A DNA stretch of 64,000 nt from Helicobacter didelphidarum (GTDB lineage: Bacteria > Campylobacterota > Campylobacteria > Campylobacterales > Helicobacteraceae). The notes under the pieces are model-generated. The model was given only the letters and a program-made list of their open reading frames with translations, was not told the origin of the DNA and did no database searches. The DNA lies in the NCBI RefSeq assembly GCF_003364195.1, contig NZ_NXLQ01000002.1, positions 1-64,000 of the forward strand, written 5' to 3'. A program made the translations under genes and the position numbers. Shown here in pieces: positions 36,549 through 45,258 of this stretch; position 1 is the first letter of the stretch; each line of letters opens with the position of its first letter.

Positions 36549-38516
36549 TCACTCAAACAAATGCGAAAGCACACTATCTTTCTTTGCAAATTCACGCAAC
36601 TCTACAAAGCCAAACTCAAGCTCTATCGCCCCCATTACATACGGGGCTATTTCATAGACATTATAGATAAATGTAATGCCTTTTGGACTTATGCGAAAGC
36701 TTGAGGGCAAGACATTGAGAGGCTCATTAGGTTTGAAAAGCATACTTGTATCTACCTCCTTATCCTTGAGCCTTGCTTCAAGCAATCCTAAAAGCTCCTT
36801 TGGCTCGATAAATACATCGCTTAAGCTAAGCTCTACATCTCTTTGCCCTGCTATATCATAGAATCTGCTTGTATAAAAAGGCACGCCATGCGCCCCACCC
36901 ATAAAGGTGTAAAGAAATCTATCAAAGGCGATGATTTGAGAATCGATATAGCCGATATTCATCTCATCGATAAACTGCGAGCTAAAGTCTATCTCATTGC
37001 GAGCGGCATATATCTCTGCATTTGGTAACACATCTATGCTTTTGCCTCCGCATACACTCTCATGACAAATCCCTTTGATAAAATCTGTTTGTGTGTAAAA
37101 TATAGAATCTATACTCATATCGCCATTATAGGAGAGAGGGAGCAAGAAAGCGTTGAACTTCTCCGCCTCCTCGAGGCTTAGCATACTATCATATTCCATT
37201 TCTGCTCTCATTTTGTCATGAGAGAGGGCAAGGTCATCAAATATCTTTCGATAATCTACAAAAGGCACACTGAATCGATGAATAAACTCTGTGGGATAGG
37301 ATTCTCTATTATCTTTTACATCACTTTCATTTGAATGCGTAGCATCTGTTGCATTTTGGGGCAAATTATTTGGCAAACGTTTTTCTTGCAGGTCCAAATG
37401 AGCAAAGTAAATATGACTAAAGGGCGTATTGCTCTCACAAAAATAAAATCGCTTGCCATTGAGAGAGGAGGTGAGATTCTGAAATGTTGGACTTTCTTGT
37501 ATGTCCTGTTCTACACCTTCTTCTACATATCGTGAATCTTGAGTATTGATAAGCTCATTGCTCTGCCATATCCCTTGTGCTTCAAAGCCCCTGCAAGTAT
37601 CCAAACCAAAGAAATGCACTTCAAGTTCGCTGATAGAATCAAGCTTGTGTTTTTGCTCTTCTTTTGTGAGTGTGCTACGCGATTTGCTTTCTTTGTCTAT
37701 CTGGCTTAGCGGAGTAAGTCCAAAAGGAAGCTCCAAACGCACGACTTTCGTGCCATTGATCAGCTCATAATACGCCCATACTCGCACTTCGTTGATTGTC
37801 TTTTCGCCTGTTTTGCTTTCGCCCTCTATGAAGCCATCAAGCTGAAAAAAGCTACTCACATAGCCCTTTTCTTTGACTTGTGTCTTTGCGATGACTTTAT
37901 TTCTTGCGGCGATATTTTCTTTGCTGTAATATTCCTCCTCATTTTCTTCACTCTCATTGTAGCTCCCATCAAGCCTTGTGCGCTCTATATCGCCATAAGT
38001 TATCTTATCATCGTATCGCTTCTCATGCATATCCATACCCTCGACTTGCTCGTATCGAGTGGCTTTTGTATGCTCACCTACCAAAGCAGACATTGAAGCG
38101 ACTTTAGAATCAATATGTGCAATAGCGTGAGAATCAGCCTTTGAGGTTGCTTGAGAATCCTTGAGAATGGGGGCTTGAGATGAGCTTTGCAAAGCTTGAG
38201 ATTCTATATCCTTAGAATCTTGGAGATTTTGGGCTTGTGAATCTCGCGTGGCAGGATTAGAATCTGATAAGTGAGATTCTCTATTGTGTTGAGAATTTGC
38301 TTGAGATTCTATCATCTTTGATTGCTCACTTGCTTCTTTTGTATCTTGTGAGTTTGTTTGTGTGCGGGGCTTTGCAGATTCTGTATTTTCTTTGATTTGT
38401 GCTTCATCTTTGGTATTTTGAGTTGCTTGATTTATTGAAGAATCTGATTGATTGTCTCTATCGCCACACGCATTGAATAATAAAGCCATACAAACGCCTA
38501 AAAACAATCTTTTCAT
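36549..38516 (-). CDS. Lipoprotein with DUF3298/RsiV-like C-terminal domain
   Basis: A protein of 655 residues. The leader MKRLFLGVCMALLFNAC ends in a lipobox cysteine (residue 17), and GGAGAAAAG precedes the ATG at 38516, so a longer upstream frame is not used. Residues about 20-150 are a Ser/Gln/Asp-rich linker full of DSQ and ES pairs. The C-terminal 200 residues (SQIIAFDRFLYTFMGGAHG, later LSDVFIEPKELLGLLEARL and FRISPKGITFIYNVYEIAPY) match the DUF3298 (RsiV/PdaC-type) fold, which in some proteins senses or binds lysozyme or cell-wall ligands. The middle part is unassigned. Confidence 0.7.
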   Translation of the reverse strand: MKRLFLGVCMALLFNACGDRDNQSDSSINQATQNTKDEAQIKENTESAKPRTQTNSQDTKEASEQSKMIESQANSQHNRESHLSDSNPATRDSQAQNLQDSKDIESQALQSSSQAPILKDSQATSKADSHAIAHIDSKVASMSALVGEHTKATRYEQVEGMDMHEKRYDDKITYGDIERTRLDGSYNESEENEEEYYSKENIAARNKVIAKTQVKEKGYVSSFFQLDGFIEGESKTGEKTINEVRVWAYYELINGTKVVRLELPFGLTPLSQIDKESKSRSTLTKEEQKHKLDSISELEVHFFGLDTCRGFEAQGIWQSNELINTQDSRYVEEGVEQDIQESPTFQNLTSSLNGKRFYFCESNTPFSHIYFAHLDLQEKRLPNNLPQNATDATHSNESDVKDNRESYPTEFIHRFSVPFVDYRKIFDDLALSHDKMRAEMEYDSMLSLEEAEKFNAFLLPLSYNGDMSIDSIFYTQTDFIKGICHESVCGGKSIDVLPNAEIYAARNEIDFSSQFIDEMNIGYIDSQIIAFDRFLYTFMGGAHGVPFYTSRFYDIAGQRDVELSLSDVFIEPKELLGLLEARLKDKEVDTSMLFKPNEPLNVLPSSFRISPKGITFIYNVYEIAPYVMGAIELEFGFVELREFAKKDSVLSHLFE

Positions 38517-38789
38517 CTTTTCTCCTTTTTTGTCTTTTTGTGCTATTGTGTTATCCTCATCAGCCCTCAAAGCTCCACAAATCCCCCATCTCAAAGAGTC
38601 ATAAAATACCTTGACTTGTTTTTTTTTTGTAAAATCACTTGTGCGGTTAAGATACTTTTGAGTTCCAATAGCACTTAAGCACTTCGCATTACATCTTTGT
38701 TTGAGAGAATGTAGAGATAGAGAATGCCATATTGCTATGGCAATTATACACTCTTTAAGAGAGTGCGAAGAAAAAAGAAGGATAAAAAT

Positions 38790-39116
38790 ATGGAATCTCA
38801 CAAAGCACATAGAGATTCTCAACATTTGACATTTCCTTGCACGAGCTGTGGGGAATGCTGCAAACATATCACGCATATTGAAGCATTAAGTGATTTTGAT
38901 ATGGGTAATGGAATCTGTAAATTCTTAGATATGCACACAAATCAATGTCTCATTTATGAGACTAGACCTGAAATATGTAAGATAGATACAATGTATGAAA
39001 ATTATTTTCGTGCAACATATACTAAAAAAAGATTCTATACACTCAATGCAAATGCTTGCAATCTCATGCAAGAAAAAGCAAATATACATTCTCAATATAG
39101 GGTGCATATACAATAA
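38790..39116 (+). CDS. YkgJ-family cysteine cluster protein
   Basis: A 108-residue protein with FPCTSCGECCKHITHIE near its start, then DMGNGICKFLDMHTNQCLIYETRPEICKI. This spacing is the YkgJ-type CxxCxxCC...C...C...RPxxC metal-binding cluster (PF03692 family). A related set of proteins is annotated as zinc or iron-sulfur chelating. The ATG at 38790 follows AAGAAGGA and avoids overlap with the divergent lipoprotein gene. A terminator-like hairpin follows its stop. It lies just before an unrecognised four-gene operon on the same strand. Confidence 0.75.
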   Translation: MESHKAHRDSQHLTFPCTSCGECCKHITHIEALSDFDMGNGICKFLDMHTNQCLIYETRPEICKIDTMYENYFRATYTKKRFYTLNANACNLMQEKANIHSQYRVHIQ

Positions 39117-39168
39117 GGCAAAATGAAGGACTTTGAGAATCATAAAGCAAAAGAGTCTTTCATTTGCC
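39117..39168 (+). terminator. Large hairpin after the YkgJ-like gene
   Basis: Arms 39117-39132 and 39154-39168 pair along about 15 bp with one bulge and a G-U pair. They directly follow the stop codon and are followed by a T-rich stretch (ATATATTTT). Confidence 0.55.
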
Positions 39169-39200
39169 TTAGGCATATATTTTAACTTAAAGGAGGCATT

Positions 39201-39818
39201 ATGCCATTACCATGGATTGTAGGGGGAATAGCAGTAGCTGGAGGACTAGCTGCATTATACTCGTGGTTATCAGATGACGATGACAAAAACACAGACCAAA
39301 ACACAACTCGAAAACCAACAAAAGATACACTACTTTTATTGGGTGAAACAGCAGCGGGGAAAGATACATTGATACATATCTTAGCTGGAAAAGTGTTTGC
39401 TAATGACTATACCGCAACAGCTACACATGATAGAACAGGTGTCCATATAAATAATTTACTTGTGCATAACACTAGTGGTTCGACTATGGAAGCAGTATTA
39501 AGAAGTAAAGAGGAACTCAAAGATGAGTTACAAAGGTACAAAGACAAAGTATTCCTTGCGTATGTATTTAATGCCGATGAATACAAAACAAATAAAAAGA
39601 TTCATTATGGGATAGGAAATTGTATAAATGAAACAAAAGGTAGGGGGTTTAAGAGATGTCTTGCTATTGGGACAAGAGGTGATAAAATATTAGCAGGAGA
39701 AAAAACAAAAATTGAAAATGAAATAAGACAAAGAGGATTAGAGTGTAGCATATTTGATATGACAAAAAGTCCAAAAAATGAAATTAAAGATTTTATACAA
39801 AAGGTCGTTAAGCAATGA
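39201..39818 (+). CDS. Membrane-anchored degenerate GTPase-like protein
   Basis: A 205-residue protein with an N-terminal helix (residues 4-23) and a P-loop, GETAAGKDT (48-56). Asp replaces the usual Ser/Thr after the lysine. A G3-like position reads NTSG (90-93) instead of DxxG, and a G4-like TRGD (158-161) follows a hydrophobic strand. The pattern suggests a Ras-like or dynamin-like fold with altered nucleotide use; I do not recognise a named family. It begins a four-gene run with overlapping stops and starts. Confidence 0.55.
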   Translation: MPLPWIVGGIAVAGGLAALYSWLSDDDDKNTDQNTTRKPTKDTLLLLGETAAGKDTLIHILAGKVFANDYTATATHDRTGVHINNLLVHNTSGSTMEAVLRSKEELKDELQRYKDKVFLAYVFNADEYKTNKKIHYGIGNCINETKGRGFKRCLAIGTRGDKILAGEKTKIENEIRQRGLECSIFDMTKSPKNEIKDFIQKVVKQ

Positions 39819-40282
39819 TAGTAATAACAATACAGGGTCAAGAAAAGGGTGGTAAGCATGTAACTGCCCTAAATGGTAGAATCGTGCAAGAAGAAAACGA
39901 AGAAAATAGTATCATCACACAAATACTCAAAGCCATCGAAACCATCAATGTGCAAGATGAGCTATATACAACGCTTGATAATGGGCAACTTTTTTGTGCT
40001 ATAAAACATCCAGAGCTAGATATATATGGACGCAAACGAATCGCACTCATACTTTTAGATAATAATGAAAGTGAAGAAAATATCAAAGCAACATGTGATG
40101 TTATGGGATTGTCATATAAGAGATTCTTAGAGTTTAAAGAAGAGTTTAAAGAAGAGTTTAAAGAAGAGTTTAAAGCTCAATCAAATAATGGTAAGATGTG
40201 CAATAATGCGATATATATTGGGATAGGCATAGTTGTTATTATCGCATTAGGCATATATTTTGCATTAAAAGGAGAAAAATAA
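39815..40282 (+). CDS. Unrecognised tail-anchored membrane protein with EEFK repeat
   Basis: A 155-residue protein overlapping the previous gene by four bases and the next by one. The soluble part (1-105) has no known family. Residues about 107-120 consist of the EEFK unit repeated, encoded by a 12-base tandem repeat. A C-terminal helix (about 131-151, IGIGIVVIIALGIYFAL) suggests tail anchoring in the inner membrane with the soluble part in the cytoplasm. It is probably a partner of the GTPase-like protein. Confidence 0.55.
   Translation: MIVITIQGQEKGGKHVTALNGRIVQEENEENSIITQILKAIETINVQDELYTTLDNGQLFCAIKHPELDIYGRKRIALILLDNNESEENIKATCDVMGLSYKRFLEFKEEFKEEFKEEFKAQSNNGKMCNNAIYIGIGIVVIIALGIYFALKGEK
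40129..40174 (+). repeat. 12-base tandem repeat encoding EEFK
   Basis: The unit GAAGAGTTTAAA occurs three times in full plus a near copy at the left. The unit length is a multiple of three, so copy-number change lengthens or shortens the charged stalk next to the membrane helix without breaking the frame. Confidence 0.8.
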
Positions 40283-41085
40283 TGGGTAATAAAATATTAG
40301 CAATACTCGATCCGCAAACTGCATATAATTTAGAACAAAATCCAAGTCAGAGAGATAAATTGTTCCCCAAAAATAAGTATGAAATAATTGCAAACGATGA
40401 ATTAGAAAATTCAGGATATAAGTTTAAGAATGGCAATAAAGTGCTAACTATACAGGAAATACAAAAAAATGGTAATCAAGTGGCATTACCACTTGAGCCA
40501 CATGATAATATGTATGACTTTGGTAATATAGATATATATGATTATAAGCTTCAAATTATAAGAGAGTTGCTGTTTTTTATGGGGGCTACAGACATTAAGG
40601 AAGTTCATGCAATGAGTTCTTCATCTAGTTCTAAGAGTAAAAGTAATATAGGAGGAAAATTGGATGTTAGTTATCGTCTACATGGTGGAGGCATCAGTGC
40701 AAACAGGGAGTCTCAGGTGAGCAACAAAGAAGCCAATAGTATGCAACAAACAGGAAGTTTTTCTGTTGAGCCTAATAGTGCAAAAAAATCTCCACAAGAT
40801 TTACAAAAATGGATAGAAGCAGAACATATCAATACGGGTATGCTACCCAATCAAATACGGAGTGCTTTGACGACATACAGAGAAGGTGGGACACTACAAG
40901 CATTTGAATTTGAAGTAAGTATTTCCAAAAGTATAGAGGAATACCAATCTACGCTATCACATTTAAAAGGTAATTTAAGTGTAGCGGGAGGATTGTTTAA
41001 GGCAGAACTAGAAGGGATGTTGGAGCAAACAACACAATATCAAAAACAAGAAAATAAACACATGAAATATATTGTGAAATTTTAG
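40282..41085 (+). CDS. Unrecognised protein of the GTPase-like operon
   Basis: A 267-residue soluble protein with no signal peptide. It has an N-terminal alpha/beta-like part (1-110), a Ser/Gly-rich middle (about 111-140: a serine run, then GGKLDVSYRLHGGG) and an alpha-helical C-terminal half rich in Gln and Lys. No family or catalytic motif was recognised. The glycine/serine-rich amphipathic middle could bind or insert into membranes, but that is a guess. It overlaps the preceding gene by one base. Confidence 0.55.
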   Translation: MGNKILAILDPQTAYNLEQNPSQRDKLFPKNKYEIIANDELENSGYKFKNGNKVLTIQEIQKNGNQVALPLEPHDNMYDFGNIDIYDYKLQIIRELLFFMGATDIKEVHAMSSSSSSKSKSNIGGKLDVSYRLHGGGISANRESQVSNKEANSMQQTGSFSVEPNSAKKSPQDLQKWIEAEHINTGMLPNQIRSALTTYREGGTLQAFEFEVSISKSIEEYQSTLSHLKGNLSVAGGLFKAELEGMLEQTTQYQKQENKHMKYIVKF

Positions 41086-41099
41086 TATTCTAAAGGCTT

Positions 41100-41282
41100 A
41101 TGAGTCTAGAATCCTCGTTTGCAGATTATAAAAAAGCCATAGCAAACAACGATAATAACAGAATCTATCATGCGTTAAATAGTATCAGTTTGCTTTATGG
41201 AAAAGAACTTGAGATAAAAACAATAGATAATGTCAAAACTCTATTGCAAAAGCCAAATCGCACAGGCAAGTTGCAGTGGTAA
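41100..41282 (+). CDS. Small helical protein ending the GTPase-like operon
   Basis: A 60-residue protein beginning MSLESSFADYKKAI, highly charged and probably all helical, 14 bases after the preceding gene on the same strand. No family was recognised. Size and position suggest an accessory partner or regulator of the preceding protein. Confidence 0.5.
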   Translation: MSLESSFADYKKAIANNDNNRIYHALNSISLLYGKELEIKTIDNVKTLLQKPNRTGKLQW

Positions 41283-41409
41283 GAAAGTATATATTTAAGG
41301 CATTCCTTGATTCTATGCTCTGTGTCTAATTCTCTATTCTTTGATATGAGCAATATGTTTGTAGCATTTCTCATGGCTTTGCAAAGAAAAGATTCTTTAG
41401 CCTAGATTC

Positions 41410-42070
41410 TCATCTCTCATCGCATACTGCAGTATCCTCTCCCATTCCAAGTGTCTTTAGCATAGAGGGTAATAGTAACTTCCCATTCGCACATCGACCA
41501 TTTGCTGCCGTGCCTACACCATAGAGAATCTCATAGCGGTATTCGCCCTCTTCATTATAATACTTCAGCACACCTTCTCGCTCATCATTTGTGTATGGCA
41601 CTTCCATTTTGAGTTTGCCATTTTCGTGATAGTGCTTCTCTACACCCTCTATCTTGCCATTTTTACCATTAGTTTCTAGCATGAGCTTCCCATTTGGATA
41701 GTATGCTTTCATTACGGCATTATCATACGCATCAATCAATAGCTCATCTTTTAAGTTACCATTTTTATAATAACCCCTCCCCCCCTCGTAATTTCTCATT
41801 TTTGTAGTATGTTTCTTCTTTTAGTGTGTCATCGCCATAATATTCTTTATGCACACAATCTTTTATCTCCTCTACATCTTCCTTACACTCGGGGAGAGAA
41901 GCAAAATCTGTATGAGAAACTCCTTGATTTACTTCTTTAGAATCTGCTCTATTTTTAGAATTCACATTTGTTTGTTTGCCACCTTTGTTGCCCCCACTTT
42001 TGTTACACGCATTCATACCTATCATCACACTCGCTATAACAAACGCTCTTATGATCCATTTGAGATTCAT
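41410..42070 (-). pseudogene. MORN-repeat lipoprotein, frameshifted at a G tract
   Basis: The 5' part (from 42070) encodes a lipoprotein leader ending MNAC and the first MORN-like unit. It runs out of frame at a G7-A-G4 run (41774-41785 on the plus strand). The remainder is open in another frame from about 41799 to 41410: YYKNGNLKDELLIDAY, AYYPNGKLMLE, KHYHENGKLKMEV, KYYNEEGEYRYEI. These are MORN_2 (YwqK-type antitoxin-like) repeats. Loss of one G would restore a single protein of about 220 residues. It may be phase-variable and OFF, a true pseudogene, or an assembly error. Confidence 0.65.
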
Positions 42071-42108
42071 TGCCCCTCCTTGATATAAATTTTCGTTTCT
42101 TTGGTGTG

Positions 42109-42924
42109 CTACATTGCTTTTGCAATAAAAAATAATCGCTTAAATTGCAGTAAAACACTATTAGTTAGTAATGGATTCTGTAATGTGGAGTCTCCTTCCC
42201 GACTACCCACAAAAGACATATTGATAGGGATATAAAAAGGTGCAATAGCCGCTAAAAGCTCACTTTCAAACTCTGCTTTTGCTTCATCATTTAAGGCATT
42301 GAAATAAGGGCGGAGTTTGGTGGATTTGACCCATTCAACCAAAGAATAATGTGAGGGCATAGGGTGATAATAAATACTTTCCCAAACCTCAAACTTACTT
42401 GTAAATTGTGAAAGAATCTCAAAGTATCGTTGAAATGGGAGTGTCTCATTTGTCTCGATTTCTAAGTGATTAAAGCCCCATTTAGGATTTGCTATCATCA
42501 TCTCAATCACACGATAAAGTGGCTCATTGCTATTATTTGGCATTTGCACCGCAAGTGTGCCATTGCTATTAAGTCTCTCAAGTAAAAAAGGGAGCAATAT
42601 GTGGTAATTAGGAATCCATTGCAATGAAGCATTTGCGAATATCAAATCATATTTACCATCTATCTCATACACATCACAAAGGTAAAAGAAAATATGCGGG
42701 TAATGTGTCTTTGCTGAATCTATCATTTCTTGCGAACTATCAATTCCCATAATCTTCGTATTTGGGAATAAAGAATATAAAATTGCTGTGCTATTACCCG
42801 GTCCACAACCAATATCAATGATATTTTGTGGATGAGAATCTTTGAGGCGATTTGCCAAATCAAGTGCGGGTTGACTTCTTTGTGCTTCAAAAGTAAGATA
42901 GAGATTTGCGTTCCATTTACCCAA
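42109..42924 (-). CDS. tam: Trans-aconitate 2-methyltransferase-like protein
   Basis: A 271-residue class I methyltransferase. SAM motif I is IIDIGCGPGNST (about residues 36-47), followed by GIDSSQEMI, and FANASLQWIPNYHILLPFLL. These features and the N-terminal WNANLYLTFEAQRSQPA match Tam, which methylates trans-aconitate, a by-product inhibitor of aconitase. Apparent role: relieving aconitate inhibition of the citric acid cycle. It is upstream of the frameshifted MORN gene on the same strand. Confidence 0.82.
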   Translation of the reverse strand: MGKWNANLYLTFEAQRSQPALDLANRLKDSHPQNIIDIGCGPGNSTAILYSLFPNTKIMGIDSSQEMIDSAKTHYPHIFFYLCDVYEIDGKYDLIFANASLQWIPNYHILLPFLLERLNSNGTLAVQMPNNSNEPLYRVIEMMIANPKWGFNHLEIETNETLPFQRYFEILSQFTSKFEVWESIYYHPMPSHYSLVEWVKSTKLRPYFNALNDEAKAEFESELLAAIAPFYIPINMSFVGSREGDSTLQNPLLTNSVLLQFKRLFFIAKAM

Positions 42925-43169
42925 ATTAATGCTCCTTAGAAAAATAATGAGGGAAGTTGTTTATAGAAAACATGATAGCATAAAAATTGTATAACAAGAC
43001 TTTTCATACTAAAATTCATTTTAGAATCCAAAAAGTGGCTTATTCTTGGAAGTCTTAGTAGAATATAATGTATTTGAAGATAATTATTTTTATTTGAGTA
43101 TAGAAACAAAGCAGATTCATTACAAAATTTTAAAAATGAACAATTAAAACATGTATTTTAATGAAATTT

Positions 43170-43178
43170 TGTTACAAT
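43170..43178 (+). promoter_or_regulatory. Extended -10 promoter for the YceI-like gene
   Basis: TGT followed by TACAAT, 32 bases upstream of the ATG; a GAGGAGA ribosome-binding site lies in between. Confidence 0.45.
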
Positions 43179-43210
43179 GCACAATATTCTATAAATTTTG
43201 AGGAGAAACT

Positions 43211-43822
43211 ATGGTAAATAAAAATATTGTAAATATAGCTGTATCGGGAATAGCTGTATCGGGAATATTAAGCATTTTTATGTTTAGCAATATCGCACTA
43301 AGTGCAGAACTTGATACTTCTAAAACAAAGACAACTTGGACCGCATATAAATTCTATGATAAAACTCCGGTCAGTGGAACATTTGGAGATATTCAATACA
43401 CTTGGAACAAAAGTGGTGAAAATCTGACAGATGTGCTTCTTGGAGCAAAAGCTGTTGTTAATGTAAAAAGCGTTGATTTGCAAGATGAAGTAAAAAATGC
43501 AAATGTACGCGATGGGTTTTTTGCTTTATTTAAAAAACAAACCATCGTTGCTACAATAAATAAAATTGTGCCAGATTCTGTGGATAAAAATAAAGGAAGA
43601 CTTGAACTGACCATTGAAATGAATGGTGTAAAGCCTATCCCAGTATGGATGCCCTACGCAATCAAAGGGGGAAATTTCGTTGCAAATGGTGTTATTGATT
43701 TTTATGATTTCAAATTAAACTCTGCTTTAAAAAAGCTAAGTGAAGTATGTGAGAGTGTTCATAATGGTAAAACATGGTCTGAAGCTATGTTAACCCTTGA
43801 AATACCAATAAAGAAAAATTGA
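43211..43822 (+). CDS. YceI-like secreted protein
   Basis: A 203-residue periplasmic protein with a signal peptide (cleavage near ALSA, about residue 34). The mature part resembles the lipocalin-like YceI fold that binds amphiphilic or isoprenoid-like ligands: FYDKTPVSGTFGDIQY, then KSVDLQD..NANVRDGFF and LELTIEMNGVKPIPV. H. pylori has a similar secreted protein (HP1286). The signal peptide carries a tandem 15-base repeat. hisD follows 23 bases downstream and could be cotranscribed. Confidence 0.8.
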   Translation: MVNKNIVNIAVSGIAVSGILSIFMFSNIALSAELDTSKTKTTWTAYKFYDKTPVSGTFGDIQYTWNKSGENLTDVLLGAKAVVNVKSVDLQDEVKNANVRDGFFALFKKQTIVATINKIVPDSVDKNKGRLELTIEMNGVKPIPVWMPYAIKGGNFVANGVIDFYDFKLNSALKKLSEVCESVHNGKTWSEAMLTLEIPIKKN

Positions 43823-43845
43823 TATTTTATAACTAAGGATAGAAA

Positions 43846-45186
43846 ATGATTCAGATTTTTTCTATACAAGATAGTGATTTTACAAAAAAATTTAATGTTT
43901 TATTAAGTCGTGCAAACACTGATATGCACACAATTATCCCACAAGTTTTAACAACTTTAGAAGATATTAAAACAAGAGGTATTGATAGTCTTTTGGAACT
44001 TGTAAGGCAATATGATAGATGGAATCCAAAGTGTTTTGGTTGTTTAAAAATTGATAATAACCAAGCTGAAGAGGCATATCGCAAACTTACTCCTAAGCTA
44101 CGAGATTCCTTACAAATAGCTTATGATAGAATCTATGCTTTTCATGACCTGACAAAACCAAAAGGCTTTCTTCACACAGATAGTTTAAATAATATTTTAG
44201 GGCAACATGTTTTACCTGTGCAACGTGCAGGGATATATGTACCTGGCGGGAAGGCTTTTTATCCTAGTTCATTACTCATGAATGCAATACCAGCAAAGGT
44301 TGCTGGGGTAAAAGAAATTATCATGACAACCCCTACTCCAGATAACCATATCAATGAACTTTTACTTGCGGCAATGCATCTTTGTGGTATTACAGAAGGA
44401 TATAAAATTGGTGGCGTAGGTGCAATTGGTATGTTAGCCTATGGTATCGGTAGTAATTTATGGCATAAAAAGAATCAAGAAATAGCCAACGAAGATTCTG
44501 ATGTGCTTTTTAAAAAAGTAGATGTTATTACAGGACCGGGAAACATTTTTGTAGCAACTGCAAAAAAACTTGTTTTTGGTGAAGTAAATATTGATATGAT
44601 TGCAGGACCAAGTGAAATCGGAATTATTGCTGATACAAGTGCAAAAAGCAACTTACTGGCTATTGATATGCTTGCACAAGCAGAACATGATGAAATGGCA
44701 AGTTCTATCCTTATTACCGACAATATAGATTTAGCACGAGAAGTAGCCATTAAAATTGATGAGAAACTAGCAACTCTTTCACGGAAAACTATCGCAGAAA
44801 AAAGCATTAATAATCGTGGTGCAATTATCATAGTAGAGAATCTAATCCAAGCAAGTATGCTTATGAATGAAATTGCTCCAGAACATTTAGAAATTGTAAC
44901 AAAAGAGCCTTTGAATCTCCTTCCTCAAATTAAAGCTGCTGGTGCTATTTTTCTAGGACATTACACTCCTGAAGCAATTGGTGACTATCTTGCAGGACCT
45001 AATCACACTCTCCCAACAGGAGGAAGTGCAAAATTCTTTTCACCATTAGGCGTAGAGAATTTTTGCACAAAAAGCTCTATTATAGCATTTTCACAAGAGG
45101 GCTTACAAAATCTTAGTGAAGCATGTGCAACACTTGCAGATACAGAAAGTCTAGAAGCACATAAACTTTCAGTTTTAGCGAGATAG
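43846..45186 (+). CDS. hisD: Histidinol dehydrogenase
   Basis: Catalyses the last two steps of histidine synthesis, oxidising histidinol to histidine with NAD. The 446-residue length, the GPGNIFVATAKKLVFG segment and the AGPSEI, QAEHDE and GNHTLP-like (GPNHTLPTGG) zinc and substrate motifs are typical. A strong terminator follows. hisC and hisA are about 15 kb away; other his genes are outside the window. Confidence 0.96.
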   Translation: MIQIFSIQDSDFTKKFNVLLSRANTDMHTIIPQVLTTLEDIKTRGIDSLLELVRQYDRWNPKCFGCLKIDNNQAEEAYRKLTPKLRDSLQIAYDRIYAFHDLTKPKGFLHTDSLNNILGQHVLPVQRAGIYVPGGKAFYPSSLLMNAIPAKVAGVKEIIMTTPTPDNHINELLLAAMHLCGITEGYKIGGVGAIGMLAYGIGSNLWHKKNQEIANEDSDVLFKKVDVITGPGNIFVATAKKLVFGEVNIDMIAGPSEIGIIADTSAKSNLLAIDMLAQAEHDEMASSILITDNIDLAREVAIKIDEKLATLSRKTIAEKSINNRGAIIIVENLIQASMLMNEIAPEHLEIVTKEPLNLLPQIKAAGAIFLGHYTPEAIGDYLAGPNHTLPTGGSAKFFSPLGVENFCTKSSIIAFSQEGLQNLSEACATLADTESLEAHKLSVLAR

Positions 45187-45229
45187 CTTTAATGTAGAAT
45201 TACAATAAAGACAGAAGTAAATATATTCT

Positions 45230-45258
45230 AAATAAGTTTTGTATTACAAAACTTATTT
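45230..45258 (+). terminator. Terminator between hisD and the antiporter gene
   Basis: A perfect 13-bp inverted repeat (45230-45242 with 45246-45258) with a 3-base loop is followed by a T-rich run. The stop codon of the convergent antiporter gene lies inside the right arm, so it may also help end that transcript. Confidence 0.75.

Noticed and set aside
38516-38876. N-terminal extension of the DUF3298-like lipoprotein
   Set aside because: The lipoprotein leader with a good ribosome-binding site begins at 38516; the upstream part would hide the signal peptide and overlaps a divergent gene.
41319-41404. Short protein-like fragment after the GTPase-like operon (SNMFVAFLMALQRKDSLA)
   Set aside because: Two short frames could join by a frameshift, but there is no start, motif or support; likely chance or an old remnant.
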